Below the pieces are notes generated by a model. The model made no database searches. It had not been told where the DNA came from and saw nothing but the letters and a program-made list of their open reading frames with translations. The position numbers and the translations under genes are program-made. From Paenibacillus sp. oral taxon 786 str. D14 (GTDB lineage Bacteria > Bacillota > Bacilli > Paenibacillales > Paenibacillaceae): a stretch of DNA of 6,154 bases. Location of the stretch: positions 492,375 through 498,528 of the forward strand of contig NZ_GG695970.1 in the NCBI RefSeq assembly GCF_000159955.1, read 5' to 3'. Shown here piece after piece: positions 1 through 5,845 of this stretch; the first letter of the stretch is position 1, and each line of letters starts with the position of its first letter.

Positions 1-9
1 ACGTTTTTC

Positions 10-1113
10 TTATGTGGTCCTCCGACGGAGCGGGCGGGGAGACGCCGTAATCGGACGGAGGGATTGGACCAGCTTCGCCGGCAACGGCCGGATGCACATA
101 AATTTCTTACTGTTGCCCCGCCCGGATCGAAGCAGCCGCCCTGAACCGGGCTTTGCTACCCGCGCGCCAAACACCTGCATAAACCATTCAATGGGATAGG
201 AGATGGACAGCAATCCGTTTTCGGATCCGGCAAAATTCACCGCAGTCGCAAGATTGCCTTTCCTCGTCAGCCACACCGAGCCGGAATCGCCTTCCAAGGA
301 AACGGGGCGTTTGCCGCGGATCACGCTTTGGTTCTTGAAGGTAATCATCCCCAAATTGCCGTAATCCCCGTAATCGACCTGCACATCGGTATGGATTGAC
401 TCCACCGTACCGGTTACAACCCCTGTCGTGCGCCCCACCTTCTTAAGTCGATCACCGATTTTATAGGATCGCACATGGCCCGGGACGATCCCAAAGACAG
501 CATAGGCTGGCTTCAGCAAAGAACGTCTCAAAGGTTTGGCGGTAGCTGCGTCGATATAATTTGCCCGTTTCCGGCTCAGCTTGACAAAACGGTCCAGCTG
601 ACCGATGCGGTCCTTAGCGATAGTCCCTCCATCAGCACCTCCCGGTTGCAGCGTGGCAGAGAATCGCCGGGTATTATTATCGACGAGGACGTGGTTGTTG
701 CTAAGGATCAAGCGTTGGCATCCGGAAGCATCGCCGCTGACGATCAAACCAACCGTGCCGGAGGAGTCCGATGTGCCAACGCTGTAGCCGGCCATAACCG
801 GGCGAATTCGGCGCGTGAACCTGCCGCCGTTCCCATTACCGGCCCGTTTGCAGAACCTAGGGGAACGGACGATACGAAACGGCACGCCAGCCCGAGGCTT
901 TAGATAACGAGGTAATGCTGTGGTGCGGGTTGACTTGTTTTGTTTGGCGGCAGCGGCTGTGGTTAGGGGATCGGCATATACGATGATCGCTGCGCCGCGT
1001 TTGGGGCGTTTCGGGTCACGCAAGCCGACGCCAACGCCATGGACTCCCTTCATCTTCAGCATCTTCCCGGCAATGCGCTGCTTCAGCAAATAAGCTCTAC
1101 GAAAACTGGCCAA
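10..1113 (-). CDS. trypsin-like (S1-fold) serine peptidase, no signal peptide
   Basis: The 367-residue product has the marks of a chymotrypsin-fold peptidase. His141 lies in SNNHVL, Asp188 in NYIDAA is the likely triad acid, and Ser277 lies in GDSGS. The hydrophobic strands around GLIVSG (122-127) and VGRTTGVVTGTV (226-237) fit the double beta-barrel. The N-terminus (1-50) is basic and contains GVHGVGVGLRD, a segment typical of bacterial Nal1-like or phage-associated trypsin-like proteins. There is no signal peptide or membrane segment, so it may act in the cytoplasm or mother cell, or leave the cell by another route. The last ~50 residues (from about 318) are arginine-rich, low in complexity and probably disordered. 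The start is TTG (CAA on the plus strand at 1111-1113), chosen because AAAGGTGAT lies 5 nt upstream and no in-frame ATG is better placed. It lies 104 nt downstream of crcB with no terminator between. The substrate is unknown. The peptidase fold is confident; activity is inferred from the intact triad. Confidence 0.85.
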   Translation of the reverse strand: MASFRRAYLLKQRIAGKMLKMKGVHGVGVGLRDPKRPKRGAAIIVYADPLTTAAAAKQNKSTRTTALPRYLKPRAGVPFRIVRSPRFCKRAGNGNGGRFTRRIRPVMAGYSVGTSDSSGTVGLIVSGDASGCQRLILSNNHVLVDNNTRRFSATLQPGGADGGTIAKDRIGQLDRFVKLSRKRANYIDAATAKPLRRSLLKPAYAVFGIVPGHVRSYKIGDRLKKVGRTTGVVTGTVESIHTDVQVDYGDYGNLGMITFKNQSVIRGKRPVSLEGDSGSVWLTRKGNLATAVNFAGSENGLLSISYPIEWFMQVFGARVAKPGSGRLLRSGRGNSKKFMCIRPLPAKLVQSLRPITASPRPLRRRTT

Positions 1114-1118
1114 TAGAT

Positions 1119-1127
1119 ATCACCTTT
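1119..1127 (-). promoter_or_regulatory. ribosome binding site that fixes a TTG start
   Basis: On the minus strand this reads AAAGGTGAT, five bases before TTG at 1113-1111. It supports TTG as the peptidase start; the next in-frame ATG codons lie at residues 18 and 21, inside the conserved-looking N-terminus, and lack such a site. Confidence 0.65.
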
Positions 1128-1152
1128 TCTCGCATATTCGCGGATTTGCTGC

Positions 1153-1158
1153 ATTATA
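1153..1158 (-). promoter_or_regulatory. candidate -10 element for the peptidase gene
   Basis: The minus strand reads CATATAATG, with a perfect TATAAT at 1158-1153, which would put a transcript start near 1146 and a leader of about 33 nt. I find no convincing sigma-A -35 hexamer 16-18 bases upstream. CATATAAT also resembles a sigma-E -10 (CATACAAT), but the -35 match is poor. The element sits in a small palindrome (GCAT-TAT-ATGC, 1151-1161). Confidence 0.35.
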
Positions 1159-1217
1159 TGCTGGCGCCGGGACGCTTGATCGTTATACGGGCCGATGCCT
1201 TTGTAATGGAGGGATCG

Positions 1218-1589
1218 TTAAGTTGAGACAAGCCAGCTTCCCAACCATGCGCAAGCCGCGCCGAGCAAAGCCGAGGTCAGCACATATACGGCCGCCTTTT
1301 GTTTTTGCCCCTTGTTAATTAAGGTGATCGTTTCATATCCAAAGGTGGAGAACGTCGTGTAGGCACCGCAAAATCCAGTCCCCAGCATCAACCAGCCCCA
1401 GTCAGGGATAGCCTGCCGTGTGTGGAGTCCGGCTAGGACGCCAAGCAGGAGGCTGCCGCTGAGATTGATTACCCACGTTCCCCAAGGAAATTGCGAGCCG
1501 CGAGGGGCGGTTTGGGATGAGATCCATTGTCCTAAATAGTAACGAAGGAGCGTGCCGAGAATCCCGCCAAGTCCCACGATGCCGATCAT
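1218..1589 (-). CDS. crcB: CrcB/FluC fluoride channel subunit (second of pair)
   Basis: The 123-residue product is a small four-helix membrane protein of normal length for the Fluc/CrcB family, which forms dual-topology dimeric fluoride channels that let fluoride leave the cytoplasm. Family landmarks are GGILGTLLRYYLG (8-20) with Arg16, Asn42 in the second helix (WVINLSGSLLLG), and the signature GFCGAYTTFSTF (72-83), whose Phe80 and Phe83 match the pore-lining phenylalanines of characterised Fluc proteins. The helices fall at about 2-20, 37-56, 65-88 and 98-120. Its ATG overlaps the TGA of the upstream crcB copy by 4 nt (ATGA, 1589-1586), so the two are translationally coupled. Gram-positive bacteria commonly have such tandem pairs, whose products can assemble as heterodimers. 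Expression should be governed by the riboswitch upstream of the first copy. Confidence 0.95.
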   Translation of the reverse strand: MIGIVGLGGILGTLLRYYLGQWISSQTAPRGSQFPWGTWVINLSGSLLLGVLAGLHTRQAIPDWGWLMLGTGFCGAYTTFSTFGYETITLINKGQKQKAAVYVLTSALLGAACAWLGSWLVST

Positions 1590-1975
1590 GCGGAATCCCC
1601 TGCCTTAGGAGCCTGTTGTTTTTGACCTAAGCGGACTCCAGCCCAAGCCATCAGAAGACCGCCGATCAAGCTGGTCAACAGATAGGCGACTGCCGCAGCC
1701 AGATGTCCGGTATGTATCGCATCAACGGTCTGGACCGTGAAGGTGGAGAACGTCGTAAATGCACCGGCAAATCCCGTACCTGCCCCGATGCGTATACTGG
1801 GATGGATCTTTCGCAGGGCAGCGACGGTAAACAACCAGCCGAGAAATAAGCAACCGGCCCAGTTGATGAGCAGGATCGAAAGTGGAAAAGTTCCAATGTT
1901 TGGAATCCAGAGGGACAGTCCGTACCGGAGCAGGGTTCCGAGTAAGCCACCCACAATTAATGCAAGGATGTTCAA
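1586..1975 (-). CDS. crcB: CrcB/FluC fluoride channel subunit (first of pair, riboswitch-controlled)
   Basis: The 129-residue product is a second CrcB/FluC family membrane protein. It shows GGLLGTLLRYGL (9-20) with Arg17, Asn38 in the second helix (LLINWAGCLFLG), and GFAGAFTTFSTF (68-79) with Phe76 and Phe79. It diverges clearly from its neighbour outside these motifs, and both copies keep the pore Asn and both Phe residues, so neither looks degenerate. A short polar tail (GQKQQAPKAGDSA) follows the fourth helix. The start is TTG at 1975-1973: a full AGGAGGT (1990-1984) lies 8 nt upstream, and no ATG exists before the first helix. The fluoride riboswitch and its terminator lie directly upstream, with the U-tract ending one base before the ribosome binding site. 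This is therefore the first gene of a fluoride-induced crcB-crcB unit. Confidence 0.95.
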   Translation of the reverse strand: MNILALIVGGLLGTLLRYGLSLWIPNIGTFPLSILLINWAGCLFLGWLFTVAALRKIHPSIRIGAGTGFAGAFTTFSTFTVQTVDAIHTGHLAAAVAYLLTSLIGGLLMAWAGVRLGQKQQAPKAGDSA

Positions 1976-1983
1976 TGTGCTCT

Positions 1984-1990
1984 ACCTCCT
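1984..1990 (-). promoter_or_regulatory. strong ribosome binding site for a TTG start
   Basis: The minus strand reads AGGAGGT, 8 bases before the TTG at 1975-1973. It supports that start for the first crcB gene and lies just beyond the riboswitch terminator, so it is transcribed only on read-through. Confidence 0.8.
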
Positions 1991-1991
1991 G

Positions 1992-2032
1992 AAAAAATAG
2001 ACAGACTCCTACCAGAGAGTCTGGTAGGAGTC
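1992..2032 (-). terminator. intrinsic terminator of the fluoride riboswitch
   Basis: On the minus strand GACTCCTACCAG (2032-2021) pairs perfectly with CTGGTAGGAGTC (2015-2004) around the loop ACTCT: a 12-bp stem, extendable by one A-T pair. TGTCTA and then six T residues (1997-1992) follow. The first six bases of the 5' arm are the same bases that close the aptamer pseudoknot, so ligand-bound aptamer and terminator compete directly. This is the expected layout for a transcriptional ON switch. Confidence 0.92.
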
Positions 2033-2072
2033 ATCAGCTCAAACGAGCGGTTTAGGCGAACTCCATCGCCTT
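2025..2072 (-). ncRNA. fluoride riboswitch (crcB motif) aptamer
   Basis: On the minus strand GGCGATGGAGTTCGCC (2070-2055) forms a stem GGCGA/TCGCC with loop TGGAGT. TAAAC follows, then a second hairpin GCTC-GTTT-GAGC (2048-2037), then TGATGACTCC (2036-2027). Loop bases GGAGT (2064-2060) can pair with ACTCC (2031-2027), giving the pseudoknot that defines this class. Sequence and order closely match the Bacillus cereus crcB riboswitch as I remember it. It lies 50 nt upstream of the first crcB start and overlaps a terminator. Fluoride with Mg2+ would stabilise the aptamer, disrupt the terminator and allow transcription of both crcB genes. The structure was folded by eye; the family assignment is confident given the downstream genes. 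Confidence 0.95.
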
Positions 2073-2084
2073 ATTGCGTTGTCA

Positions 2085-2122
2085 TTGGCAACATTTTATG
2101 CTATGAGGGGACAACTCGTCAA
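2085..2122 (-). promoter_or_regulatory. sigma-A-like promoter of the riboswitch-crcB unit
   Basis: The minus strand has TTGACG (2122-2117), an 18-nt spacer and TAAAAT (2098-2093); each hexamer matches its consensus at five of six positions. Transcription would begin near 2086, about 15 nt before the aptamer. The -35 box lies only 6 nt beyond the stop codon of the DUF4183-like gene on the same strand, and no terminator separates them, so some upstream read-through into the riboswitch is also possible. Confidence 0.65.
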
Positions 2123-2128
2123 TACAGA

Positions 2129-2542
2129 TTACGTGATAATCGTAATGGTGGGCGCCGAAATCGTTGGCGGGGTTGTAATTGTGGAAACGACGTTGCTGAA
2201 GCTGCCCACTTCAATCTGAACGGGAACACCTGCGATCAAATCCACGGTGTCGAGCACGAGGCTGGCCGTGGTCAGCGTTGACAACGAGGATTGTTGAAGT
2301 ACGCCGTTAATGTAAACGTTGAAATAATCGGTACCGGTGAGCTCAGGCAGTTCCGTGATCGGTGAGTCGGCATCGTCGACGAAGCTGGCGGCAGGAATGG
2401 TCGTTTCGGTAGCGCCGATCATGTCGGCTGTTAACGTGGCGAAGTAACGGGTGACTGTCGGCGTTACTACGGTTGTAACTTCACCTCCAGAGGCGACTGG
2501 AGCCGATGCTACTGCCGTAAATACGGGTTTAATTACAGGCAT
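2129..2542 (-). CDS. DUF4183-like protein, single-domain form
   Basis: The 137-residue product appears to be little more than one DUF4183-type domain (about 28-115), a domain of unknown function found mainly in Bacillus- and Paenibacillus-type spore formers. The pattern VTRYFATLTAD (30-40), TIPAASFVDD (48-57), YFNVYINGVLQ (73-83), SLVLDT (94-99) and AGVPVQIEV (104-112) recurs in the C-terminal half of the divergent gene at 2756-3487, which shows the two are homologous. The domain is flanked by Thr/Val/Pro-rich, probably extended segments (10-30 and 118-137, ending TITTPPTISAPTITIIT). It has no cysteine, no signal peptide and no membrane helix, and is acidic. The start is ATG with AGGAGGTGAT ending 5 nt upstream. 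The absence of an export signal and the beta-rich, low-complexity character would suit a self-assembling spore-surface protein made in the mother cell, but that role is inference. The family assignment is from memory of its motifs. Confidence 0.85.
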   Translation of the reverse strand: MPVIKPVFTAVASAPVASGGEVTTVVTPTVTRYFATLTADMIGATETTIPAASFVDDADSPITELPELTGTDYFNVYINGVLQQSSLSTLTTASLVLDTVDLIAGVPVQIEVGSFSNVVSTITTPPTISAPTITIIT

Positions 2543-2568
2543 CTATCATCACCTCCTAATCTTTGAGG

Positions 2569-2588
2569 GTATCGAGAGTGTCCGATAC
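2569..2588 (-). repeat. inverted repeat in the leader of the DUF4183-like gene
   Basis: GTATCG (2569-2574) and CGATAC (2583-2588) are perfect inverted repeats around an 8-nt loop. If transcription of the minus-strand gene begins near 2587, this forms a hairpin at the extreme 5' end of the mRNA, which could protect the transcript, as 5' stems are known to do in Bacillus. No T-tract follows, so it is not a terminator. It could instead be a protein-binding site. Confidence 0.4.
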
Positions 2589-2604
2589 ATCATATATAAT
2601 GATG
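2588..2604. repeat. AT-rich palindrome between divergent genes
   Basis: CATCAT-ATATA-ATGATG is a perfect 6-bp inverted repeat with an AT-only centre. It overlaps the candidate -10 of the minus-strand DUF4183-like gene and shares one base with the adjacent GTATCG repeat. It could be an operator or simply promoter AT-richness. Confidence 0.4.
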
Positions 2605-2618
2605 CAACTTTGTTAAGT
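2593..2618 (-). promoter_or_regulatory. weak sigma-K-like promoter candidate for the DUF4183-like gene
   Basis: The minus strand has AC (2618-2617), 15 nt, then CATTATATA (2601-2593), which differs at one position from the sigma-K -10 pattern CATANNNTA. It would give a leader of about 45 nt. The pattern is short and could arise by chance; the late-sporulation idea rests on this and on the protein type. Confidence 0.25.
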
Positions 2619-2701
2619 GACAGGGCTGACAACCTCCGTTGAATATGGATTTTTTGGACGACGGGGGAAGCCAATTGCCCAAGCGCCAAAGACGGGTTAT
2701 T

Positions 2702-2710
2702 CATAGGATA
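2702..2710 (+). promoter_or_regulatory. candidate sigma-K-like -10 for the collagen-like gene
   Basis: CATAGGATA matches the sigma-K -10 pattern CATANNNTA exactly and lies 45 nt before the ATG of the collagen-like gene, a suitable distance. I do not find an AC dinucleotide at the ideal -35 spacing, so the support is partial. Confidence 0.3.
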
Positions 2711-2755
2711 GGTAAGTAAGAGTTGAAGAGCCATCTGGCCAGGGGGAAGCGGTGA

Positions 2756-3487
<732 letters not shown>

Positions 3488-3578
3488 ACTAGGAAAATGC
3501 GAAGCAGCATGAAAATTCGTCGTCGTGGCAGGGGGCAGGGCCTTGTCACGGTCTGTTTGATAGAGTAGGAGGATTGGT

Positions 3579-3995
3579 ATGAAAATTAATGGCATTAATC
3601 ATTTCTGTTTCTCCGTATCGGATTTGGATCGATCCATGGCGTTCTATGAGCAGGTCTTTGGAGCGACTCCCCTGGTGAAAGGACATAAGCTTGCCTATTT
3701 CGACCTGAACGGGCTGTGGATCGCCTTAAATCAGGAAGACATTCCGCGGGACAAGCAGCATCGTACATATACGCATATCGCTTTTTCGATCGATGAGGGG
3801 GATTTCGAGGCCTTTCAGAACCGGCTCCGGGAATTAAACGTTGAAGTGCTGCCAGGGCGTGAAAGAGATCAGCGCGACAAAAAGTCGATTTATTTTCTGG
3901 ACCCGGACGGGCATATGTTCGAATTCCATACCGGAACGTTACAAGACCGACTGGATTACTATAAAGCGGACAAAGACCACATGATCTTTTATTAA
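3579..3995 (+). CDS. fosB: metallothiol transferase FosB (fosfomycin-modifying)
   Basis: The 138-residue product belongs to the vicinal-oxygen-chelate (glyoxalase-fold) superfamily and matches FosB along its whole length. FosB opens the epoxide of fosfomycin with a thiol, bacillithiol in Firmicutes, in a divalent-metal-dependent cytoplasmic reaction. The metal ligands His8 (GINHFCF), His66 (TYTHIAF) and Glu115 (GHMFEFH) are all present. Cys10 corresponds to the active-site-proximal cysteine of Bacillus FosB, and Tyr40, Trp47, Tyr64, Arg94, Tyr105 and Arg124 lie where Bacillus FosB binds fosfomycin. GRERDQRD and [19 protein letters not shown] are typical family segments. The ATG follows AGGAGG by 6 nt. 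No strong promoter is evident in the 91-nt gap after the collagen-like gene, and no transposon or plasmid sequence flanks it, so it looks like an intrinsic chromosomal copy of the kind common in Bacillales. Alternative VOC functions are unlikely given the full motif match. Confidence 0.95.
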   Translation: MKINGINHFCFSVSDLDRSMAFYEQVFGATPLVKGHKLAYFDLNGLWIALNQEDIPRDKQHRTYTHIAFSIDEGDFEAFQNRLRELNVEVLPGRERDQRDKKSIYFLDPDGHMFEFHTGTLQDRLDYYKADKDHMIFY

Positions 3996-4051
3996 CCGCG
4001 ATTCATTGATAGAATAAGACAGTAACTAAAATTTATATGAAGTAGGTCACC

Positions 4052-4936
4052 ATGAAAAAATTCAAAAAGTTTTATATCGAAACGACCAGCATCTGCAACC
4101 TGGCCTGCAGCTTCTGTCCGCCGACCCATCGCCAGGCGCAGTTTATCAAAGTTGAGGACTTCCGCAAGATTCTGGACGACATCAAGCCGCATACGGACTA
4201 TATTTATTTTCATGTCAAAGGCGAGCCACTGCTGCACCCCAAGATCGACCAGTTGCTTGACATTAGCCACGAAAAAGGGTTTAAGGTCAACATCACCACG
4301 AACGGCACGCTGCTCCCCAAGGTGCGTCATAAGCTGCTCGGCAAGCCGGCGCTGCGGCAGATGAATTTTTCGTTGCACAGCTTCGACGGACATGAAGGTT
4401 CGACCGACCGGGAAGGGTATTTGCGGAACGTGTTGTCCTTCGTCCGTGAGGCAGTAGCTGCGTCCGATTTGATCGTTTCGTTCCGCCTGTGGAATTTGAC
4501 CCAGGATAACGAGACGAACCTGCAACGGATGCGTAACCGGGAGACGCTTGCCATCATTGAGCAAGAATTCAACCTAGATTATCGGATCGAGGAGAAGGTC
4601 ACACCCGGAAGCGGGGTTAAATTAGCCGAGCGGATTTACTTGAACCAAGATTACGAATTCGATTGGCCGGATTTGCGGGCTCCGGAGGACGATGGCAAAG
4701 GCTTCTGCCATGCGCTGCGCAACCAGGCCGGAATTCTCGTGGACGGCACGGTTATTCCTTGCTGTCTGGATGGGGAAGGGATCATCAATCTTGGGAATGT
4801 GTATCAAACGCCATTTTCGGAGATTGTGGAAGGAGAGCGGGCGAACCGCTTGTACGAAGGCTTCTCCCGGCGCGAAGCCGTCGAGGAGCTATGCAGGAAG
4901 TGCGGGTATCGCAAACGGTTTGGGGGAGGGGCGTAA
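4052..4936 (+). CDS. radical SAM/SPASM domain protein of unknown substrate
   Basis: The 294-residue product opens directly with the radical SAM domain. CNLACSFC (15-22) gives the CX3CX2C ligands Cys15, Cys19 and Cys22 for the SAM-cleaving [4Fe-4S] cluster. VKGEPLLHP (55-63) is the GGEP-type SAM-binding motif, and ITTNGTLL (81-88) is a core strand of the barrel. The C-terminus is a compact SPASM-type region with Cys219, Cys237-Cys238 (VDGTVIPCCLD), LGNVYQTPFSEI (247-258) and Cys281/Cys284 (CRKC), enough to hold one auxiliary cluster. Family members modify peptides or proteins or act in cofactor synthesis; nothing here identifies the substrate. I find no small precursor-peptide gene, transporter or peptidase partner beside it. 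The middle (135-205) lacks a recognised domain. The start has only a modest ribosome binding site (TAGGTCACC). The gene ends at a strong terminator 19 nt downstream. Confidence 0.88.
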   Translation: MKKFKKFYIETTSICNLACSFCPPTHRQAQFIKVEDFRKILDDIKPHTDYIYFHVKGEPLLHPKIDQLLDISHEKGFKVNITTNGTLLPKVRHKLLGKPALRQMNFSLHSFDGHEGSTDREGYLRNVLSFVREAVAASDLIVSFRLWNLTQDNETNLQRMRNRETLAIIEQEFNLDYRIEEKVTPGSGVKLAERIYLNQDYEFDWPDLRAPEDDGKGFCHALRNQAGILVDGTVIPCCLDGEGIINLGNVYQTPFSEIVEGERANRLYEGFSRREAVEELCRKCGYRKRFGGGA

Positions 4937-4954
4937 AGTTGCACCCAACAAAAG

Positions 4955-4992
4955 AAAGAAGGAGTCGAGATTCGGCTCCTTCTTTGTTTTTT
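4955..4992. terminator. strong bidirectional terminator between convergent genes
   Basis: AAAGAAGGAG (4955-4964) pairs perfectly with CTCCTTCTTT (4976-4985). The inner bases TCGA/TCGG extend the stem to 14 bp with one T-G wobble and a GAT triloop, and GTTTTTT follows on the plus strand. The opposite strand also exits the stem into a T-rich run (TTTCTTTTGTT, about 4957-4947), so the element can end both the radical SAM transcript and the mqnD transcript that converges on it. Confidence 0.9.
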
Positions 4993-5008
4993 GATGGATT
5001 CTTTACAC

Positions 5009-5845
5009 TCACCAGCTGGCATTCAGCTTGGCCGGATCGATCTTCGGCACCAAGCCTTCGGCGGCCGCCCGGTCCAGCAAACCGCGGATGGCCGCGTAGC
5101 CGTCCTCACCTAAATCCGCTGTATATTGGTTCACGTACAGTCCGATATGCGCTTTCTGCACCTCGGGCGACATTTCCTGCGCATGGCTCATCACATACTT
5201 CGCCGAAGATTCCGGATGCGCCCAGGCGTATTCCACGGATTCCCGTGTCCAGCGGGCAATTGCGGCCAGATCCAGCGACCGGCGGGCGATGATTGCACCG
5301 AGGGGAATCGGCAAGCCCGTATCGGATTCCCACCAGTTGCCCAGGTCTTGAAGCAGGTGCAGTCCGTAATTTTGATAAGTAAAACGTGCTTCATGGATCA
5401 CCAGACCCGCATCCAATTCGCCGCGTTGAACGGCGGGCATGATCTCGTCGAACGGCATGACGACGATCTCGCCGACGCCGCCGGGAACATGCTTTGCTGC
5501 CCAGAGCCGAAACAGCAGGTACGCGGTGGATCGTTCGCTTGGAACCGCAACGCGGCGGCCCGACAGGTCGGAAGGCGAGCATGCCTTCGCCGTTAATACG
5601 AGCGGCCCGCAGCCGCGGCCCAGCGCTCCGCCGCACGGGAGCAGTGCGTACTCGTCCAGCACCCAAGGGAGAGCCGCGTAGGAAATTTTCAGCACCTCAG
5701 GTCCGGTGCCGGAAGCCGCCCAACCGTTCGTAATATCAATATCCGCATAGGTGACATCGAGCTCAGGAGCTCCCGGGATTAACCCGTGGACCCAGGCGTG
5801 GAACACAAAGGTATCGTTAGGACAAGGCGAAAAAGCGATTTTCAT
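5009..5845 (-). CDS. mqnD: 1,4-dihydroxy-6-naphthoate synthase (MqnD), futalosine menaquinone pathway
   Basis: The 278-residue product matches MqnD, which converts cyclic de-hypoxanthine futalosine to 1,4-dihydroxy-6-naphthoate in menaquinone synthesis. The fold is that of periplasmic-binding proteins, but the enzyme is cytoplasmic and there is no signal peptide. Recognisable segments are the N-terminal SPCPNDTF (6-13), GRGCGPLV (76-83), VPSERSTAYLL (101-111), DAGLVIHEARFTY (145-157) with His151 in the position of the conserved active-site histidine, and GLPIPLGAI (177-185). Length is normal for the family. The start is ATG preceded by GGAGGT 9 nt upstream, and it overlaps the stop of the preceding mqnB by 4 nt (ATGA, 5845-5842), so the two are co-transcribed and translationally coupled. 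The transcript ends at the terminator 17 nt past the stop. Presence of this route, rather than the classical men pathway, is a useful taxonomic hint. Confidence 0.95.
   Translation of the reverse strand: MKIAFSPCPNDTFVFHAWVHGLIPGAPELDVTYADIDITNGWAASGTGPEVLKISYAALPWVLDEYALLPCGGALGRGCGPLVLTAKACSPSDLSGRRVAVPSERSTAYLLFRLWAAKHVPGGVGEIVVMPFDEIMPAVQRGELDAGLVIHEARFTYQNYGLHLLQDLGNWWESDTGLPIPLGAIIARRSLDLAAIARWTRESVEYAWAHPESSAKYVMSHAQEMSPEVQKAHIGLYVNQYTADLGEDGYAAIRGLLDRAAAEGLVPKIDPAKLNASW

Larger units (their letters stand above)
2543..2755. other. divergent intergenic region between the two DUF4183-like genes
   Basis: This 213-bp stretch is the longest without a gene. Its left part holds the ribosome binding site and leader hairpin of the minus-strand gene and an AT-rich palindrome; its right part holds a sigma-K-like -10 and the AGGGGG site of the collagen-like gene. 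A perfect TATAAT on the plus strand at 2595-2600 has no matching -35. I see no convincing small gene, tRNA or terminator here. Confidence 0.6.

Noticed and set aside
475..903. 142-codon open frame on the plus strand
   Set aside because: It lies entirely antisense to the trypsin-like peptidase gene, whose conserved catalytic motifs are in the other frame; no ribosome binding site or recognisable motif.
2595..2600. Perfect TATAAT on the plus strand
   Set aside because: No acceptable -35 at 16-18 bases and no extended -10 TG; it is part of an AT-rich palindrome about 155 bp from the plus-strand gene.
3488..3578. Hairpin GTGGCA/TGTCAC as a terminator after the collagen-like gene
   Set aside because: Six pairs with a G-T wobble, a large 13-nt loop and no T-tract.
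4006..4035. Possible sigma-A promoter before the radical SAM gene (TTGATA, then TAAAAT)
   Set aside because: The spacer is only 15 nt and alternatives such as TAGAAT have poor -35 matches; too weak to list as a feature.
3996..4051. Search for a precursor-peptide gene beside the radical SAM enzyme
   Set aside because: The 56-nt gap is too short; the only ATG in it is followed within two codons by a stop.
3992..4564. 190-codon open frame on the minus strand
   Set aside because: Antisense to the radical SAM gene, which carries clear cysteine motifs; composition looks like a frame shadow.
4663..5292. 209-codon open frame on the plus strand
   Set aside because: It runs across the 3' end of the radical SAM gene, the strong terminator and the mqnD 3' end; a real gene would not span these.
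5126..5596. 156-codon open frame on the plus strand
   Set aside because: Fully antisense to mqnD; no family motif.
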